Origin: Hyphococcus sp.
Lineage (GTDB): Bacteria > Pseudomonadota > Alphaproteobacteria > Caulobacterales > Parvularculaceae
Direction of reading: 5' to 3'
Assembly (NCBI GenBank): GCA_028284345.1
Contig: JANQRY010000008.1
Location: forward strand, 434,001 to 498,000
DNA length: 64,000 nt
Part shown: positions 43,588-53,475 of the stretch, piece by piece
Numbering within the stretch: position 1 is the first letter of the stretch
How the letters are laid out: each line of letters begins with the position of its first letter
Notes under the pieces: model-generated
The model's input: the letters and a program-made list of their open reading frames with translations, nothing else
Told to the model about the DNA's origin: nothing
The model's database searches: none
Translations under genes and position numbers: made by a program

Positions 43588-44172
43588 TCAGACCGCGGCC
43601 TCCACCTTCACGACCTCCGGCACATAGTGCTTCAGCATGTTCTCGATGCCGGCTTTGAGGGTCATGGTCGAGGACGGGCAGCCCGCGCAGGCGCCCTGCA
43701 TGGAAAGAAAGACGACGCCGGTGCGCGGTTCGAAATGTTTGAAGACGATATCGCCGCCGTCGGCGGCCACCGCCGGGCGCACTCGCGTTTCGATCAGCTC
43801 GATAATCTGCTCGACGGTCTCGCGGTCCTCGCCCTCGTAATCGTCGAGGGCCGTCGCCGGCGAGGACGGCACCGCGCCTTCATGGAGCACCGGCAGTCCG
43901 GCGGTGAAAAAATCGGCGATGGCGCCGAGGATCGCCGGCTTGACGTGACGCCATTCGACCGCTTCGGCCTTGGTCACGGTGATGAAGTCGGCCCCGAGAT
44001 AGACGCCCATGACGCCATCGGTTTCAAACAGAAGCCCGGCCAGGGGCGAGCCGGCCTGCGCCGTTTCAAGCGTCGGGAAATCGATCCCCAATTCGCCCGC
44101 GCCCAGAACGGCCCGTCCGGGCAGAAACTTCATCGACTGCGGGTTCGGGGTGTCTTCGGTCTGAATGAACAT
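43588..44172 (-). CDS. NifU-like Fe-S cluster carrier (Nfu)
   Basis: A 194-residue Nfu protein: an N-terminal Nfu_N domain (about 1-90, MFIQTEDTPNPQSMKFLPGR) and a C-terminal NifU-like domain (about 115-190) with the cluster ligands in GACAGCPSSTMTLKAGIENM (CxxC). Nfu delivers [4Fe-4S] clusters to targets such as MiaB and lipoyl synthase. It is first in the conserved nfu-to-miaB stretch, here separated from tsaB by dodecin and nitroreductase. Confidence 0.94.
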   Translation of the reverse strand: MFIQTEDTPNPQSMKFLPGRAVLGAGELGIDFPTLETAQAGSPLAGLLFETDGVMGVYLGADFITVTKAEAVEWRHVKPAILGAIADFFTAGLPVLHEGAVPSSPATALDDYEGEDRETVEQIIELIETRVRPAVAADGGDIVFKHFEPRTGVVFLSMQGACAGCPSSTMTLKAGIENMLKHYVPEVVKVEAAV

Positions 44173-44317
44173 GGTTGCTGTCGCCTTGAAACTCCTACTT
44201 CACATATGTCCCCCGCGGGCCCGCGACAAGACCGCAGCCCTCAAGGCAGCCGCGCGTCATTGTACCGGATGAGCGACTTGGCTAAGTCGTGTTGTCAAAT
44301 AAGAACGGGATGCGGCC

Positions 44318-46618
44318 ATGGACGACGACACGATCAAGGTTTCTGACGAGGAGGCCCTCAACTTTCACAAACGCGGCAAGCCCGGCAAGCTTGAGATCAC
44401 GCCCACCAAGCCCATGGTCACCCAGCGGCATCTGTCGCTCGCCTACAGCCCCGGCGTCGCCGTGCCGGTCAAGGCCATCGCCGACGATCCGGACACCGCC
44501 TACGACTACACCTCGAAGGGCAATATGGTCGCCGTCGTCTCAAACGGCACGGCGATTTTGGGGCTCGGCGATCTCGGCGCCCTCGCCTCAAAGCCCGTCA
44601 TGGAAGGAAAATCAGTCCTCTTCAAGCGGTTCGCCGATATCGATTCCGTCGACATCGAGGTCGACACCAAAGACCCGGAAGAATTCATCAACGCCGTCAA
44701 GCATCTCGGGCCGGCGTTCGGCGGCATCAATCTGGAAGACATCGCCGCGCCGGAGAGCTTCGAGATCGAGCAGCGCCTCAAGGAGCTGATGGACATTCCC
44801 GTCTTCCATGACGATCAGCACGGCACGGCGATTATCGCCGCCGCGGGCCTTCTCAACGCCCTCGACATCACCGGCAAGTCGATCAAGGACATCAAGGTCG
44901 CCGTCTCCGGCGCCGGCTCGTCGGCGCTTTCCGTGATCGGGCTGATCAAGGCCATGGGCCTGCCCCATGACAACGCGCTGGTCTGCGATTCAAAGGGCGT
45001 TCTTTACAAGGGCCGGACCGAGCGCATGGATCAGTGGCGCTCGGCCCACGCCGTTGAAACCGACAAACGCACCCTCGCCGAGGCCCTTGACGGCGCCGAT
45101 GTCTGCATCGGTCTTTCCGTCGCCGGCGCGGTGACGAAAGACATGATCAAGTCCATGGCCAAGAACCCGATTGTCTTCGTCATGGCCAACCCGACGCCGG
45201 AAATCCTGCCCGAAGACATCGAGGCGGTGCGCAGCGACGCCATCATCGCCACCGGGCGGTCGGACTATCCGAACCAGGTCAACAACGTTCTCGGCTTCCC
45301 TTACATTTTCCGCGGCGCCCTAGACGCCCGCGCGCGCACCATCAATGAGGAAATGAAAATCGCCTGCGCCGAGGCGCTGGCCGGACTCGCCCGCGAGGAA
45401 GTGCCCGACGAAGTCGCCGCCGCCTATGGCAAGCGCCTGAAATACGGGCCCGGCTATATTATCCCGACGCCTTTTGACCCGCGCCTCATCTCGGAGATCC
45501 CGCCGGCCGTCGCCAAGGCCGCGGCCGATACGGGCGTCGCGCGCAAGCCGATCGAAGATCTGTCCGCCTACAAGCACACGCTGGCGGCGAGGCTCGATCC
45601 GTCTGCGTCGTTCCTGCAGACGATCTTCGCCTCCTTGCGCGCGCTCGACACGCCGAAGCGCGTTGTCTTCACCGAGGGCGAGGAAGAGGCGGTCGTGCGC
45701 GCGGCCTACACGTTCCAGCAGGAAGGGCTTGGCACGCCGGTGCTGATCGGCCGCGAGGAAATGATCAAGAACGCCCTCGCCGACGCCGGCTTGCCGGTCA
45801 ACACGGAGTTCGAAACCTATCACTCGCGCACCGCGCCGCATAATGCAATGTATACGGATTATATTTACAAACGCCTGCAACGCAAAGGGCGGCTGCGCCG
45901 CGACGCCCAGCGTCTCGTCAACCAGGACCGGAACGTCTACGCCGCCTGCATGCTCGCCCACGGTCACGCCGACGGCATGGTGACCGGCGTCACGCGCCAC
46001 TATGACGTTGCGCTCGGCAATGTGCGCCTCGCCCTCGACGCGCGCCCGGGCGAGCGCATGATCGGCATGTCGATCATCCTGACCAAGAACCGGACACTGT
46101 TTGTCGCCGACACCAATGTGACCGAGCTGCCAAGTTCTGAAGATCTCGCCGACATCGCCGTGCAGGTCGCCCATGCGACGCGCCATCTCGGTTTCCATCC
46201 GAAAGTCGCCTTTGTCTCCTATTCCAATTTCGGCAATCCGGACACGGAACACTCCCGCCGCGTCGCCGGCGCGGTTGGGATTCTCGACCAGCGCACCGAT
46301 GTCGACTTCGAATATGAAGGCGAAATGACGCCGCGCATGGCGCTCAACGAAAAACTGCGCCGGCTCTATCCGTTCTCACGCCTCAAGGGCGAAGCCAATG
46401 TTCTGATCACGCCGGGCGTTCACTCGGCGGCGATCTCCACCAAGCTGCTTGGCGAGATCGGCGGCGCCATGGTGCTGGGGCCGGTCCTGATCGGCATGGA
46501 AAAACCCGTGCAGATCGCCCAGGTCGGCGCCGGGGTCGGCGATATCGTCACCCTCGCCGCGATGGCCGCCTACGAACTCGACAAGGAACATCGAAGCTGG
46601 GCGGAAAAAACCGCCTGA
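44318..46618 (+). CDS. maeB: NADP-dependent malic enzyme with C-terminal phosphotransacetylase-like domain
   Basis: A 766-residue MaeB that converts malate to pyruvate, CO2 and NADPH. The N-terminal malic domain (about 1-165: SLAYSPGVAVPVKAIADDPD, PVFHDDQHGTAI) precedes the NADP domain (about 170-405: AVSGAGSSALSVIGLIKAMG). A PTA-like domain (about 430-760: RVVFTEGEEEAVVRAAY, LITPGVHSAAISTKLLGEIG) follows; it is usually catalytically inactive and senses acetyl-CoA. Divergent from nfu; it stands alone. Confidence 0.95.
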   Translation: MDDDTIKVSDEEALNFHKRGKPGKLEITPTKPMVTQRHLSLAYSPGVAVPVKAIADDPDTAYDYTSKGNMVAVVSNGTAILGLGDLGALASKPVMEGKSVLFKRFADIDSVDIEVDTKDPEEFINAVKHLGPAFGGINLEDIAAPESFEIEQRLKELMDIPVFHDDQHGTAIIAAAGLLNALDITGKSIKDIKVAVSGAGSSALSVIGLIKAMGLPHDNALVCDSKGVLYKGRTERMDQWRSAHAVETDKRTLAEALDGADVCIGLSVAGAVTKDMIKSMAKNPIVFVMANPTPEILPEDIEAVRSDAIIATGRSDYPNQVNNVLGFPYIFRGALDARARTINEEMKIACAEALAGLAREEVPDEVAAAYGKRLKYGPGYIIPTPFDPRLISEIPPAVAKAAADTGVARKPIEDLSAYKHTLAARLDPSASFLQTIFASLRALDTPKRVVFTEGEEEAVVRAAYTFQQEGLGTPVLIGREEMIKNALADAGLPVNTEFETYHSRTAPHNAMYTDYIYKRLQRKGRLRRDAQRLVNQDRNVYAACMLAHGHADGMVTGVTRHYDVALGNVRLALDARPGERMIGMSIILTKNRTLFVADTNVTELPSSEDLADIAVQVAHATRHLGFHPKVAFVSYSNFGNPDTEHSRRVAGAVGILDQRTDVDFEYEGEMTPRMALNEKLRRLYPFSRLKGEANVLITPGVHSAAISTKLLGEIGGAMVLGPVLIGMEKPVQIAQVGAGVGDIVTLAAMAAYELDKEHRSWAEKTA

Positions 46619-46826
46619 CGTTAAGCGGGCCTCCGCGTTCGCGCGGGTCTTCACGGAAAACGCAACCGGAATCGGCGGGACGCGCTTCACCCGCGATGAG
46701 GCGCGTTGCGCCGCATGTTTTGTGAATGCATTATTTTCAGGCAAAGGCGACGCAACGTTCATTGCGTATCAATGACAGCGTCGACGCGCACGGGGCGCGA
46801 CCAACGATAACCAATGGAGAAGCCCC

Positions 46827-47150
46827 ATGCTTGCAAAAGCCACCCTTATTGCTCTTTCAACGTCATTCATCGCGCTGTCCGCCAACGCCGGACAGCATGA
46901 TCGCGTCGCATTCCGCTATCAGGCGCAGGAACTCGACACCGCCAAGGGCGCCGTCAAACTCTACGACCGACTGGCCAAGCACGCCGAACGCGCCTGCACG
47001 TCGCCGGGCGTCCGGTCGCTGGAAACACGGCGGTTTGAGGCGGCGTGCACTGAGCAACTGACGGATGAGCTCGTGTCCCGGATCGATCATCCGCGGATCA
47101 GCAGCCTGCATAACGAAACGGAAGAGACGATACGGCTCGCGCTCGACTAA
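46827..47150 (+). CDS. UrcA family secreted protein
   Basis: A 107-residue protein with a signal peptide (residues 1-21, ending SANA) and the UrcA pattern: VAFRYQAQELDTAKGAVKLY, KHAERACTSPGVRSLE and CTEQLTDELV, with two Cys likely to form a disulfide. UrcA proteins are common in Caulobacterales and sphingomonads; the function is unknown. ATG 46827 is preceded by GGAGAAG. It follows maeB by 208 bases of non-coding DNA. Confidence 0.88.
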   Translation: MLAKATLIALSTSFIALSANAGQHDRVAFRYQAQELDTAKGAVKLYDRLAKHAERACTSPGVRSLETRRFEAACTEQLTDELVSRIDHPRISSLHNETEETIRLALD

Positions 47151-47318
47151 CGCGCAAATCGACCATGACAGCCGGCGTCGGCGCCCTTGCGCGCCGGCGC
47201 TGGGCGCTTGAAAAACACCTGCGTCCGGCGGCCGTTGGTTAACGGCGCGTTTCGGCGCGCCAATTGCATTTTCGGCAATGTTAGTCATTTCGCCTTGTTC
47301 CGCTGAAAGGTGCGGCCC

Positions 47319-47678
47319 GTGGAGAATCTGGAGTTTCTGGGCGTTCTCGCCGTCGGGATCTTGATCGCCGGCTGGTACCTTGTGAACGCGGAAAAAGGCG
47401 CGAACGGCGAGATCGGCCTCCTGGCGCTGAAGCCCGACGCCGCCGAGCCGCCGCAAAAGAGCCGCGGACGCTATCGGATCAAGGCGCGCCGCGCCGTGCG
47501 GTCGCGGGACGCCCGCACCGTCGATGACGCCAAAGCGGTCGAAACCGGCAAGCTCGCCTATCGCGCCCTCGACGACGCCGCCCGCGCCCGGCGGCGTTTT
47601 CGCCGACAGGACGAGGCGCGCTATCGCGTCAAGGACAAGATGACCGGCGACTTCGAGCTGCGCGACGGGGTAGACTGA
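47319..47678 (+). CDS. Small membrane-anchored basic protein, unknown
   Basis: A 119-residue protein that I do not recognise. The N-terminus has one membrane helix (about 5-22: EFLGVLAVGILIAGWYLVNA), followed by a cytoplasmic, Arg/Lys-rich part (SRGRYRIKARRAVRSRDART, ARARRRFRRQDEARYRVKDK). GTG 47319 is chosen as it has GAAAGG 8 bases upstream; GTG 47310 is possible. It lies between the UrcA gene and hemH on the same strand. Confidence 0.6.
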   Translation: MENLEFLGVLAVGILIAGWYLVNAEKGANGEIGLLALKPDAAEPPQKSRGRYRIKARRAVRSRDARTVDDAKAVETGKLAYRALDDAARARRRFRRQDEARYRVKDKMTGDFELRDGVD

Positions 47679-47773
47679 AGCGAACGGCGACGCGGCGCGC
47701 CCCTGGCGGGATTTCGCCGCACAAGCCGCATAAGGGGCTTTCCCGAACCGGGCCCGCAGCTTATGGGTCGGCC

Positions 47774-48823
47774 ATGGACAGCGGCGACATTCCGATTGCG
47801 TCAGCAAATTACCGGCCCGACGATCATCCGCCGATCCCGGACGAGACATGCGCCGTCCTTATCGTCAATCTCGGCACGCCGGACGCGGCGACGCCGAAGG
47901 CCGTGCGGCGATATTTGCGGGAGTTTCTTTCCGACACGCGCGTCGTCGACCTGCCCCGCGCCGTGTGGCTGCCGATCCTTCACGGCGTGATCTTGAACGT
48001 GCGGCCGGCGGCGACGGCGCGCAACTACGCAAAGATCTGGCGCGCGGAAAGCGACGAGTCGCCGCTGCGGTATTACACCCGCGCGCAAGCACAGGCGCTT
48101 CAAGCGGTTTTCGGCGACGGCGTGATCGTTGACTGGGCCATGCGCTACGGCAATCCGTCGATCGCCGAGCGCATGAGCGCGCTGACGGAAGCCGGCGCAA
48201 CGCGTATCCTGATCCTGCCGTTATATCCGCAATATTCGGCGACTACGACCGCGAGCGTTGTTGACGCCCTCGGCGCGGCGCTCAGACGCATGCGCTGGCA
48301 GCCGGCGGTCCGGACCGCGCCGCCCTTTCATGACGAGCCGGCCTATATATCGGCGCTCGCAGCGACCACGCGCCAACGGCTCGCCGCCCTTGAGTGGGCG
48401 CCGGAGCGGGTGCTGATTTCCTTTCACGGCCTGCCCGAGCGCTATTTTCTCGCCGGCGATCCCTATCATTGCCATTGCGCCAAGACGGCGCGGCTCTTGC
48501 GCGCGGAAATGGGGTGGACGGAGGATTTCGCGCCAATGACGTTCCAGTCGATTTTCGGCCGCGAAAAATGGCTGGAGCCGGCGACGGAAAATGTTTTGAC
48601 GGCCCTCGCCGATGACGGCGTCAAGAAAGTCGCCGTCATCACGCCGGGTTTTGTCGCGGACTGTATCGAAACCCTCGAAGAGATCGCCATCGCCGGGCGC
48701 GAGACATTTCTCGATCACGGCGGCGATGCGTTCGACGCTATCCCGTGCCTTAATGACTCTGCGGAAATGACCGGGCTTCTTGAAACGATCGTGCGGCGGG
48801 AATTGGCGGGATGGCTTCCGTAA
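47774..48823 (+). CDS. hemH: Ferrochelatase
   Basis: HemH inserts Fe2+ into protoporphyrin IX, the last step of protoheme synthesis. It contains AVLIVNLGTPDAATPKAVRR, YPQYSATTTASVVDA, the catalytic His in LISFHGLPERYFLAGDPYHC, then CHCAKTARLL, and a late Glu-rich helix in VADCIETLEEIAI. The length of 349 residues fits. The gene ends one base before the convergent threonine aldolase gene. With fur and nfu nearby, it is part of iron use in this region. Confidence 0.95.
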   Translation: MDSGDIPIASANYRPDDHPPIPDETCAVLIVNLGTPDAATPKAVRRYLREFLSDTRVVDLPRAVWLPILHGVILNVRPAATARNYAKIWRAESDESPLRYYTRAQAQALQAVFGDGVIVDWAMRYGNPSIAERMSALTEAGATRILILPLYPQYSATTTASVVDALGAALRRMRWQPAVRTAPPFHDEPAYISALAATTRQRLAALEWAPERVLISFHGLPERYFLAGDPYHCHCAKTARLLRAEMGWTEDFAPMTFQSIFGREKWLEPATENVLTALADDGVKKVAVITPGFVADCIETLEEIAIAGRETFLDHGGDAFDAIPCLNDSAEMTGLLETIVRRELAGWLP

Positions 48824-49873
48824 TCAGACAGCCCTGACCACGTCGAGGAAGGACGCGATCTCGTCTTCCGTCGTCTGGAAGGAGCAGACAAGGCGCTGCA
48901 TCGCCCCGCCGGCGGGATCGCCGGGCGTGATCCACGGATAGTGGAAGTATCCCTGATCCAACAGCGCCTTGGCGACGCGCTCCGGAAACACCGCAAAGAC
49001 CTCGTTGATCTCGGTCGGATAGGAAATCTCGACCCCGTCGACGGCGGCGAGGCCCGCCGACAGTTTTTGCGCCATGGCGTTGGCGCGGGCCGCGAGTGTG
49101 AGCCAGAGCCCGTCGCGGAAATAGCCGTCAAACTGCGCCGCAATGAACCGCGTCTTTGACCAGAGATGGCCGGCGCGCTTGCGGCGGAATTCAAAGTCGG
49201 CGGCCTTTTCGGGATCAAAGAAAATCACCGCTTCCGCCGCGATGCAGCCATTCTTGGTGCCGCCGAAGCAAAGCGTGTCGACGCCGGCGCGCCAGCTTAA
49301 GTCCGCCGGCTTGGCGCCGGTCGCCGCGACTGCGTTGGCGAAACGCGCGCCGTCAAGGTGCACCGGCAAGCCGGCCTCATGGGCCGTATCGCAGAGCGCT
49401 TTTAATTCGCTTACGGAATAAACTGCGCCGCATTCCGTTCCTTGCGTCAGCGACAGGCAGGAGGCCGGGCTCCCATGCGGCGGACGGTCGGGAAACCCTG
49501 CGAGCGCCGCCGAGACGACGCCGGGGGTCAGCTTGCCGGCGAAGCCGGCGAGGGGCAGAAGTTTCGCCCCGCCGGTGAAGAATTCCGGCCCTGCGCATTC
49601 GTCCATCTGAATGTGGGAGGCTTCGTGACAAAGGATCATGCCGTAGGGCGGCGTCAGGACCGACAGGGCGAGGCCATTGGCGGCCCCGCCGGTGGCCACG
49701 AAAAACACCCGGCAGTCTTTTTCGAAGATCTCGCAAAACCGCGCTTCAACTTTTTTCGTGAGGTCGTCGGCGCCATAGGCGCGCGCCGGTCCCTCATTGG
49801 CGCGCGCAATGGCGTCGAGAATTTGCGGCGCGGCGCCGGCCCAGTTGTCCGAAGCAAAGGTCACTGGGAGCAT
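48824..49873 (-). CDS. ltaE: Low-specificity L-threonine aldolase
   Basis: A 349-residue PLP enzyme that cleaves threonine or allo-threonine to glycine and acetaldehyde. The Asp that contacts PLP lies in GLPVHLDGARFANAVAATG, and the PLP-Lys in DTLCFGGTKNGCIAAEAVIF. TGGAANGLALSVLTPPYGMI and SLTQGTECGAVYS are also family-like. The stop abuts the hemH stop. A terminator for the upstream gene (49880-49915) lies just before its start, so it needs its own promoter or read-through. Confidence 0.9.
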   Translation of the reverse strand: MLPVTFASDNWAGAAPQILDAIARANEGPARAYGADDLTKKVEARFCEIFEKDCRVFFVATGGAANGLALSVLTPPYGMILCHEASHIQMDECAGPEFFTGGAKLLPLAGFAGKLTPGVVSAALAGFPDRPPHGSPASCLSLTQGTECGAVYSVSELKALCDTAHEAGLPVHLDGARFANAVAATGAKPADLSWRAGVDTLCFGGTKNGCIAAEAVIFFDPEKAADFEFRRKRAGHLWSKTRFIAAQFDGYFRDGLWLTLAARANAMAQKLSAGLAAVDGVEISYPTEINEVFAVFPERVAKALLDQGYFHYPWITPGDPAGGAMQRLVCSFQTTEDEIASFLDVVRAV

Positions 49874-49879
49874 GCATAC

Positions 49880-49915
49880 AAAAAAGCCCCGCGCGCGTCA
49901 CGCCGCGGGGCTTTG
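49880..49915 (-). terminator. Rho-independent terminator after the small periplasmic protein gene
   Basis: Minus strand: AAAGCCCCGCG and CGCGGGGCTTT pair around a short GC loop, followed by TTTGTATGC. It lies 20 bases after the stop at 49936 and ends only 6 bases before the ATG of ltaE. Confidence 0.85.
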
Positions 49916-49935
49916 CCTTCAAACGCCGGGCCGGC

Positions 49936-50265
49936 TTATTCCTCGATTACGGTGACCGTCGCCGTGCCCTCAGCGCCGTCGGCGGCGGTGTAGCGAACGG
50001 CGTCGCCGACTTGCGGTTCCGGGAGATGTTCGGCGAAGACCACGCAATGGTCGCCTTCCGGCGCTGCGAAACACAGTTTCGCCGCCTCCGCATCGTAGGT
50101 GTAGGCCGCTTGCGCGCCGTCTCCGCGCGTGGCGCCGCCCTCGCCGTCAAGCGTTACGACCACGACCTCGCCGCTGTCGCGCTTGAATTCGATCGTCGTT
50201 GTCGCCGCCATGGCCGACGTCGCCGTCAAAGCGCATGCGGCCGCTCCAATAATCAGTGTCCTCAT
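49936..50265 (-). CDS. Small secreted protein, unknown
   Basis: A 109-residue protein with a signal peptide (1-20, ending AMA), then a short beta-rich domain: TTIEFKRDSGEVVVVTLDGE, AAKLCFAAPEGDHCVVF (two Cys, probably a disulfide) and VGDAVRYTAADGAEGTATVT. I do not recognise a family. It has its own terminator downstream, so it is probably a monocistronic gene. It lies divergently from nothing: the neighbour upstream is the HAD gene on the same strand. Confidence 0.7.
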   Translation of the reverse strand: MRTLIIGAAACALTATSAMAATTTIEFKRDSGEVVVVTLDGEGGATRGDGAQAAYTYDAEAAKLCFAAPEGDHCVVFAEHLPEPQVGDAVRYTAADGAEGTATVTVIEE

Positions 50266-50357
50266 TATGATGTTTCCTCCACAACCAGTTTTGAACGGCG
50301 GGACGCTAACCCGGAGGCCGCGCGCCGTCCCGTTACTTTTTGCGCAACTGGGGAAAA

Positions 50358-51026
50358 CTACGCTCGGATGATCGCAGCGAAATCCGCATGGGTGTCGACC
50401 AGCCGCGCCGCGCCCGCCGCTTCAAGCCGCGCGCCATGATCGCCGGAGACATGCCCGCCGCCGAGAAAACCCCAGACCGTCATGCCCGCGGCGACGCCGG
50501 ACCGGACGCCGTTTTCGCTGTCTTCCAGGACCACGCAACTTTCCGGCGCGACGCCGATCTGGGCCGCCGCATAAAGGAAGATATCGGGCGCCGGTTTTGC
50601 GCGGGGGACGAGATCGGCGGAATAAACATGCGGCGCGGCGTCATCCCACAAAGCCGTCCGTTTCATTTTGTCTTCAAGAAAATGCGCGCGGGAGGACGAC
50701 GCAACGGCCGTCCCGTAGCCGGCCGCGCGGGCCGCGCGCAACGCGTCGGCGGCGCCGTCGATCGCGGTCAGCGATTTCATTTCTTCCCGGCGCGCCGCCA
50801 TCAGACGCTCTTCGAGATCCGCCGGCGCGGCGCCCAATTGCGCGCGAAAGTCGTTTCTCACTTCAGCGATAAACGCGCCGTCATGCATGCCGATAAAGCG
50901 ACGCATATAGTCCTCGCGCGAATAGGAAAGCCCGAGATCGGCCAGCGCGCGACGCTCGCCGCGCATGGCCAGGACTTCGGAATCGACGAGCACGCCGTCG
51001 CAGTCGAAGATGATCGCCTTGAACAA
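50358..51026 (-). CDS. HAD-IA phosphatase (beta-phosphoglucomutase/phosphoglycolate phosphatase-like)
   Basis: A 222-residue HAD hydrolase. Motif I is FKAIIFDCDGVLVDSE, a cap domain lies at about 20-85 (YMRRFIGMHDGAFIAEVRND), motif II is in VASSSR, the Lys in PRAKPAPDIFLYAAAQ, and motif IV is VVLEDSENGVRSG. The substrate is unknown. The start is TTG 51026: no ATG or GTG fits and MFKAIIFD is the conserved beginning. That TTG lies in the T-run of the hppA terminator, so the two signals overlap. The gene is downstream of hppA, which makes or removes pyrophosphate in phosphate economy. Confidence 0.85.
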   Translation of the reverse strand: MFKAIIFDCDGVLVDSEVLAMRGERRALADLGLSYSREDYMRRFIGMHDGAFIAEVRNDFRAQLGAAPADLEERLMAARREEMKSLTAIDGAADALRAARAAGYGTAVASSSRAHFLEDKMKRTALWDDAAPHVYSADLVPRAKPAPDIFLYAAAQIGVAPESCVVLEDSENGVRSGVAAGMTVWGFLGGGHVSGDHGARLEAAGAARLVDTHADFAAIIRA

Positions 51027-51055
51027 AAAAAGCCCCGGACAACGCCGGGGCTTTT
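51024..51055 (-). terminator. Rho-independent terminator after hppA, overlapping the HAD start
   Basis: Minus strand: AAAAGCCCCGG-CGTTGT-CCGGGGCTTTT, an 11-bp stem, then TTTTGTTC. It follows the hppA stop (51097) by 41 bases. The last T of the run is the first base region of the TTG start of the HAD gene, and the GGGG of the 3' stem is the only possible ribosome-binding site for it. Confidence 0.9.
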
Positions 51056-51096
51056 CCTACTGTGTTTTGACGCCAGCGCAATCAGAGGGGGCGCAA

Positions 51097-53229
51097 TCAG
51101 CCGCCGGCGAGCACCGCCAGCAGGAGGAGCGCGACAATGTTGGTGATCTTGATCATCGGGTTCACCGCCGGGCCGGCCGTGTCCTTGTAAGGATCGCCCA
51201 CCGTGTCGCCCGTGACCGCGGCCTTGTGGGCTTCCGAGCCCTTGCCGCCGTGATTGCCGTCCTCGATGTATTTCTTGGCGTTGTCCCAGGCGCCGCCGCC
51301 GGCGGTCATGGAAATCGCCACGAAGAGGCCGGTGAGGATGACGCCGATCAACATCGCGCCAACCGCCGACAGGGCCGCTGACTTGTCGCCGAGACCGACC
51401 GCGATGATGGCGTAAAGCGCCAGCGGCGAAACGATCGGCAGCATTGACGGCACCACCATTTCCTTGATGGCGGCCCGCGTCAGCATATCGACGGCGCGCC
51501 CGTAATTGGGCTTCGACGTGCCGGCCATGATGCCGGAATCGTCGCGGAACTGCTTGCGCACTTCCTCGACAACGGCGCCCGCGGCGCGTCCAACCGCCTG
51601 CATGGCGATGCCGCCGAAGAGGAACGGCAACAGGCCGCCGATGAAGAGGCCGGCGATGACGTAAGGGTTCGACAAGGAGAAGTTGACCGTGACGTCGGCG
51701 AAGAACGGATAGTCCGCCGAATGGGCGACGAAGTGATTGATGTCCTCCGTATACGCCGCAAAGAGCACCAGCGCGCCGAGGCCCGCCGAACCGATGGCGT
51801 AGCCCTTGGTGACGGCTTTGGTCGTGTTGCCGACCGCATCGAGCGCGTCGGTCGTATCGCGGACCGAGCCTTCAAGGCCCGACATTTCCGCAATGCCGCC
51901 CGCGTTGTCGGTCACCGGACCGAAAGCGTCCAGCGCCACGATCATGCCGGCGAGCGCCAGCATCGTCGTCACCGCCGTCGCGATGCCGTAAAGACCGGCG
52001 AGGTTGAACGTCACGACAATGCCGACAACGATAACGAGCGCCGGCAGCGCCGTCGCTTCCATCGACACGGCAAGACCCTGAATGACGTTGGTCGCGTGGC
52101 CGGTCTCTGACGACTTCGCCACCGATTTCACCGGACGGAAGGCCGTGCCGGTGTAGTATTCGGTGATCCAGACAATCAGCCCGGTAATGACGAGGCCCAC
52201 GACGCCGCAGGTAAAGAGGCTGAGCCCAGTGAACGCCGTGCCCGACGCGGTCGTCCCGATCGTCTCGCTGAAGCCGAAGACCTGGAACGTGACAAAGGCG
52301 ATGGCGATGAGCGACAGAACGCCCGTGACGATCAGCCCCTGATAGAGCGCGCCCATGATGTTGGTCGAGCCCTTGCGCAAGGACACGCCGAAGGTGCCGA
52401 GGATCGAGGTGATGATGCAGACGCCGCCGATGGCGAGGGGGTAGAACATGAATTGCCCCGCCGCTTCGGTGAAGAGGATGGAGCCGAGCACCATGGTCGC
52501 CGCGACCGTCACCACATAGGTTTCGAAAAGGTCCGCGGCCATGCCGGCGCAATCGCCGACATTGTCGCCCACATTGTCGGCGATGGTCGCCGGGTTGCGC
52601 GGATCGTCTTCGGGAATGCCCGCTTCGATCTTGCCGACCATGTCGCCGCCAACGTCGGCGCCCTTGGTGAAGATGCCGCCGCCGAGACGGGCGAACACCG
52701 AGATCAGCGACGCGCCGAGCGACAGCGCGACGAGACCGTTCACCACTTCGCGGCTCTCCGGCGCATTGCCCATAAAGCCGGTGAGAACGGCGTAGTAGCC
52801 CGCAAGGCCGAGAAGCGCGAGACCGGCGACGAGCATGCCCGTGACGGCGCCGGCGCGGAACGCGACCGACAGGCCTTTGGCGAGGCTCTCGCTCGCGGCC
52901 TGCGTCGTGCGCACATTAGCGCGCACCGAGACGATCATGCCGATAAAGCCCGCCGCGCCCGACAGGATCGCGCCGATGGCGAAGCCGACGGCGGGAATGA
53001 AATTCAGCTTAAAGGCAAAGAGCAAGACGAGGAACACGATCGCGCCGGCGATGGCGATGGTCGTGTACTGACGATTGAGGTAGGCGGTGGCGCCTTCCTG
53101 AATCGCCGATGCGATTTCTCTCATTCTGTCCGTGCCGGTGGGCATGGAAAGGACCGCATTCACGGTAAAGACGCCATACGCAATGGCCGCCAAGCCGGCC
53201 GCAATGACCAACCAAAGCTCAACGCTCAT
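51097..53229 (-). CDS. hppA: Membrane-bound proton-translocating pyrophosphatase, K+-independent type
   Basis: HppA pumps protons across the inner membrane using pyrophosphate. The 710-residue protein has about 16 membrane helices and the catalytic loops [20 protein letters not shown] with [20 protein letters not shown], and [18 protein letters not shown]. The signature [16 protein letters not shown] has Lys where K+-dependent enzymes have Ala, which marks the potassium-independent class. It starts [19 protein letters not shown] after GGAGAG. A 7-bp hairpin lies in its leader. Confidence 0.96.
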   Translation of the reverse strand: MSVELWLVIAAGLAAIAYGVFTVNAVLSMPTGTDRMREIASAIQEGATAYLNRQYTTIAIAGAIVFLVLLFAFKLNFIPAVGFAIGAILSGAAGFIGMIVSVRANVRTTQAASESLAKGLSVAFRAGAVTGMLVAGLALLGLAGYYAVLTGFMGNAPESREVVNGLVALSLGASLISVFARLGGGIFTKGADVGGDMVGKIEAGIPEDDPRNPATIADNVGDNVGDCAGMAADLFETYVVTVAATMVLGSILFTEAAGQFMFYPLAIGGVCIITSILGTFGVSLRKGSTNIMGALYQGLIVTGVLSLIAIAFVTFQVFGFSETIGTTASGTAFTGLSLFTCGVVGLVITGLIVWITEYYTGTAFRPVKSVAKSSETGHATNVIQGLAVSMEATALPALVIVVGIVVTFNLAGLYGIATAVTTMLALAGMIVALDAFGPVTDNAGGIAEMSGLEGSVRDTTDALDAVGNTTKAVTKGYAIGSAGLGALVLFAAYTEDINHFVAHSADYPFFADVTVNFSLSNPYVIAGLFIGGLLPFLFGGIAMQAVGRAAGAVVEEVRKQFRDDSGIMAGTSKPNYGRAVDMLTRAAIKEMVVPSMLPIVSPLALYAIIAVGLGDKSAALSAVGAMLIGVILTGLFVAISMTAGGGAWDNAKKYIEDGNHGGKGSEAHKAAVTGDTVGDPYKDTAGPAVNPMIKITNIVALLLLAVLAGG

Positions 53230-53295
53230 GATGTTTCTCTCCTGAAAAGTCGCTTAAAGATCGTGAGGTGATTGCTGACATGGCCGCAGCGACCC

Positions 53296-53313
53296 GACGG
53301 CGTCAGCGCCGTC
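53296..53313. other. Short perfect hairpin upstream of hppA
   Basis: GACGGCG-TCAG-CGCCGTC, a perfect 7-bp stem with 4-base loop, 67 bases before the hppA ATG. No T-run follows on either strand. It may be part of the hppA leader or an operator. The rest of the 53230-53475 gap shows nothing else I can name. Confidence 0.5.
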
Positions 53314-53475
53314 ACACGCGCGCTTCAATCAGCCCCCGATGAAAGACGGCCGGGAAACTGACAAAGGCGCTATTGAAAATCAACCGAAAAGAGGCCGCGA
53401 CAATTCGACAAACCGGCGCGGCAGGCGCATGGCTTGCCTCACAGCCAACAACGCCGGTCTTCCCGGCGAAAGCCC

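Noticed and set aside
53230-53475. tRNA or small RNA gene between hppA and the hydroxylase gene
   Set aside because: No cloverleaf or T-loop sequence (GGTTCGANTCC) is found; only a short 7-bp hairpin is present.
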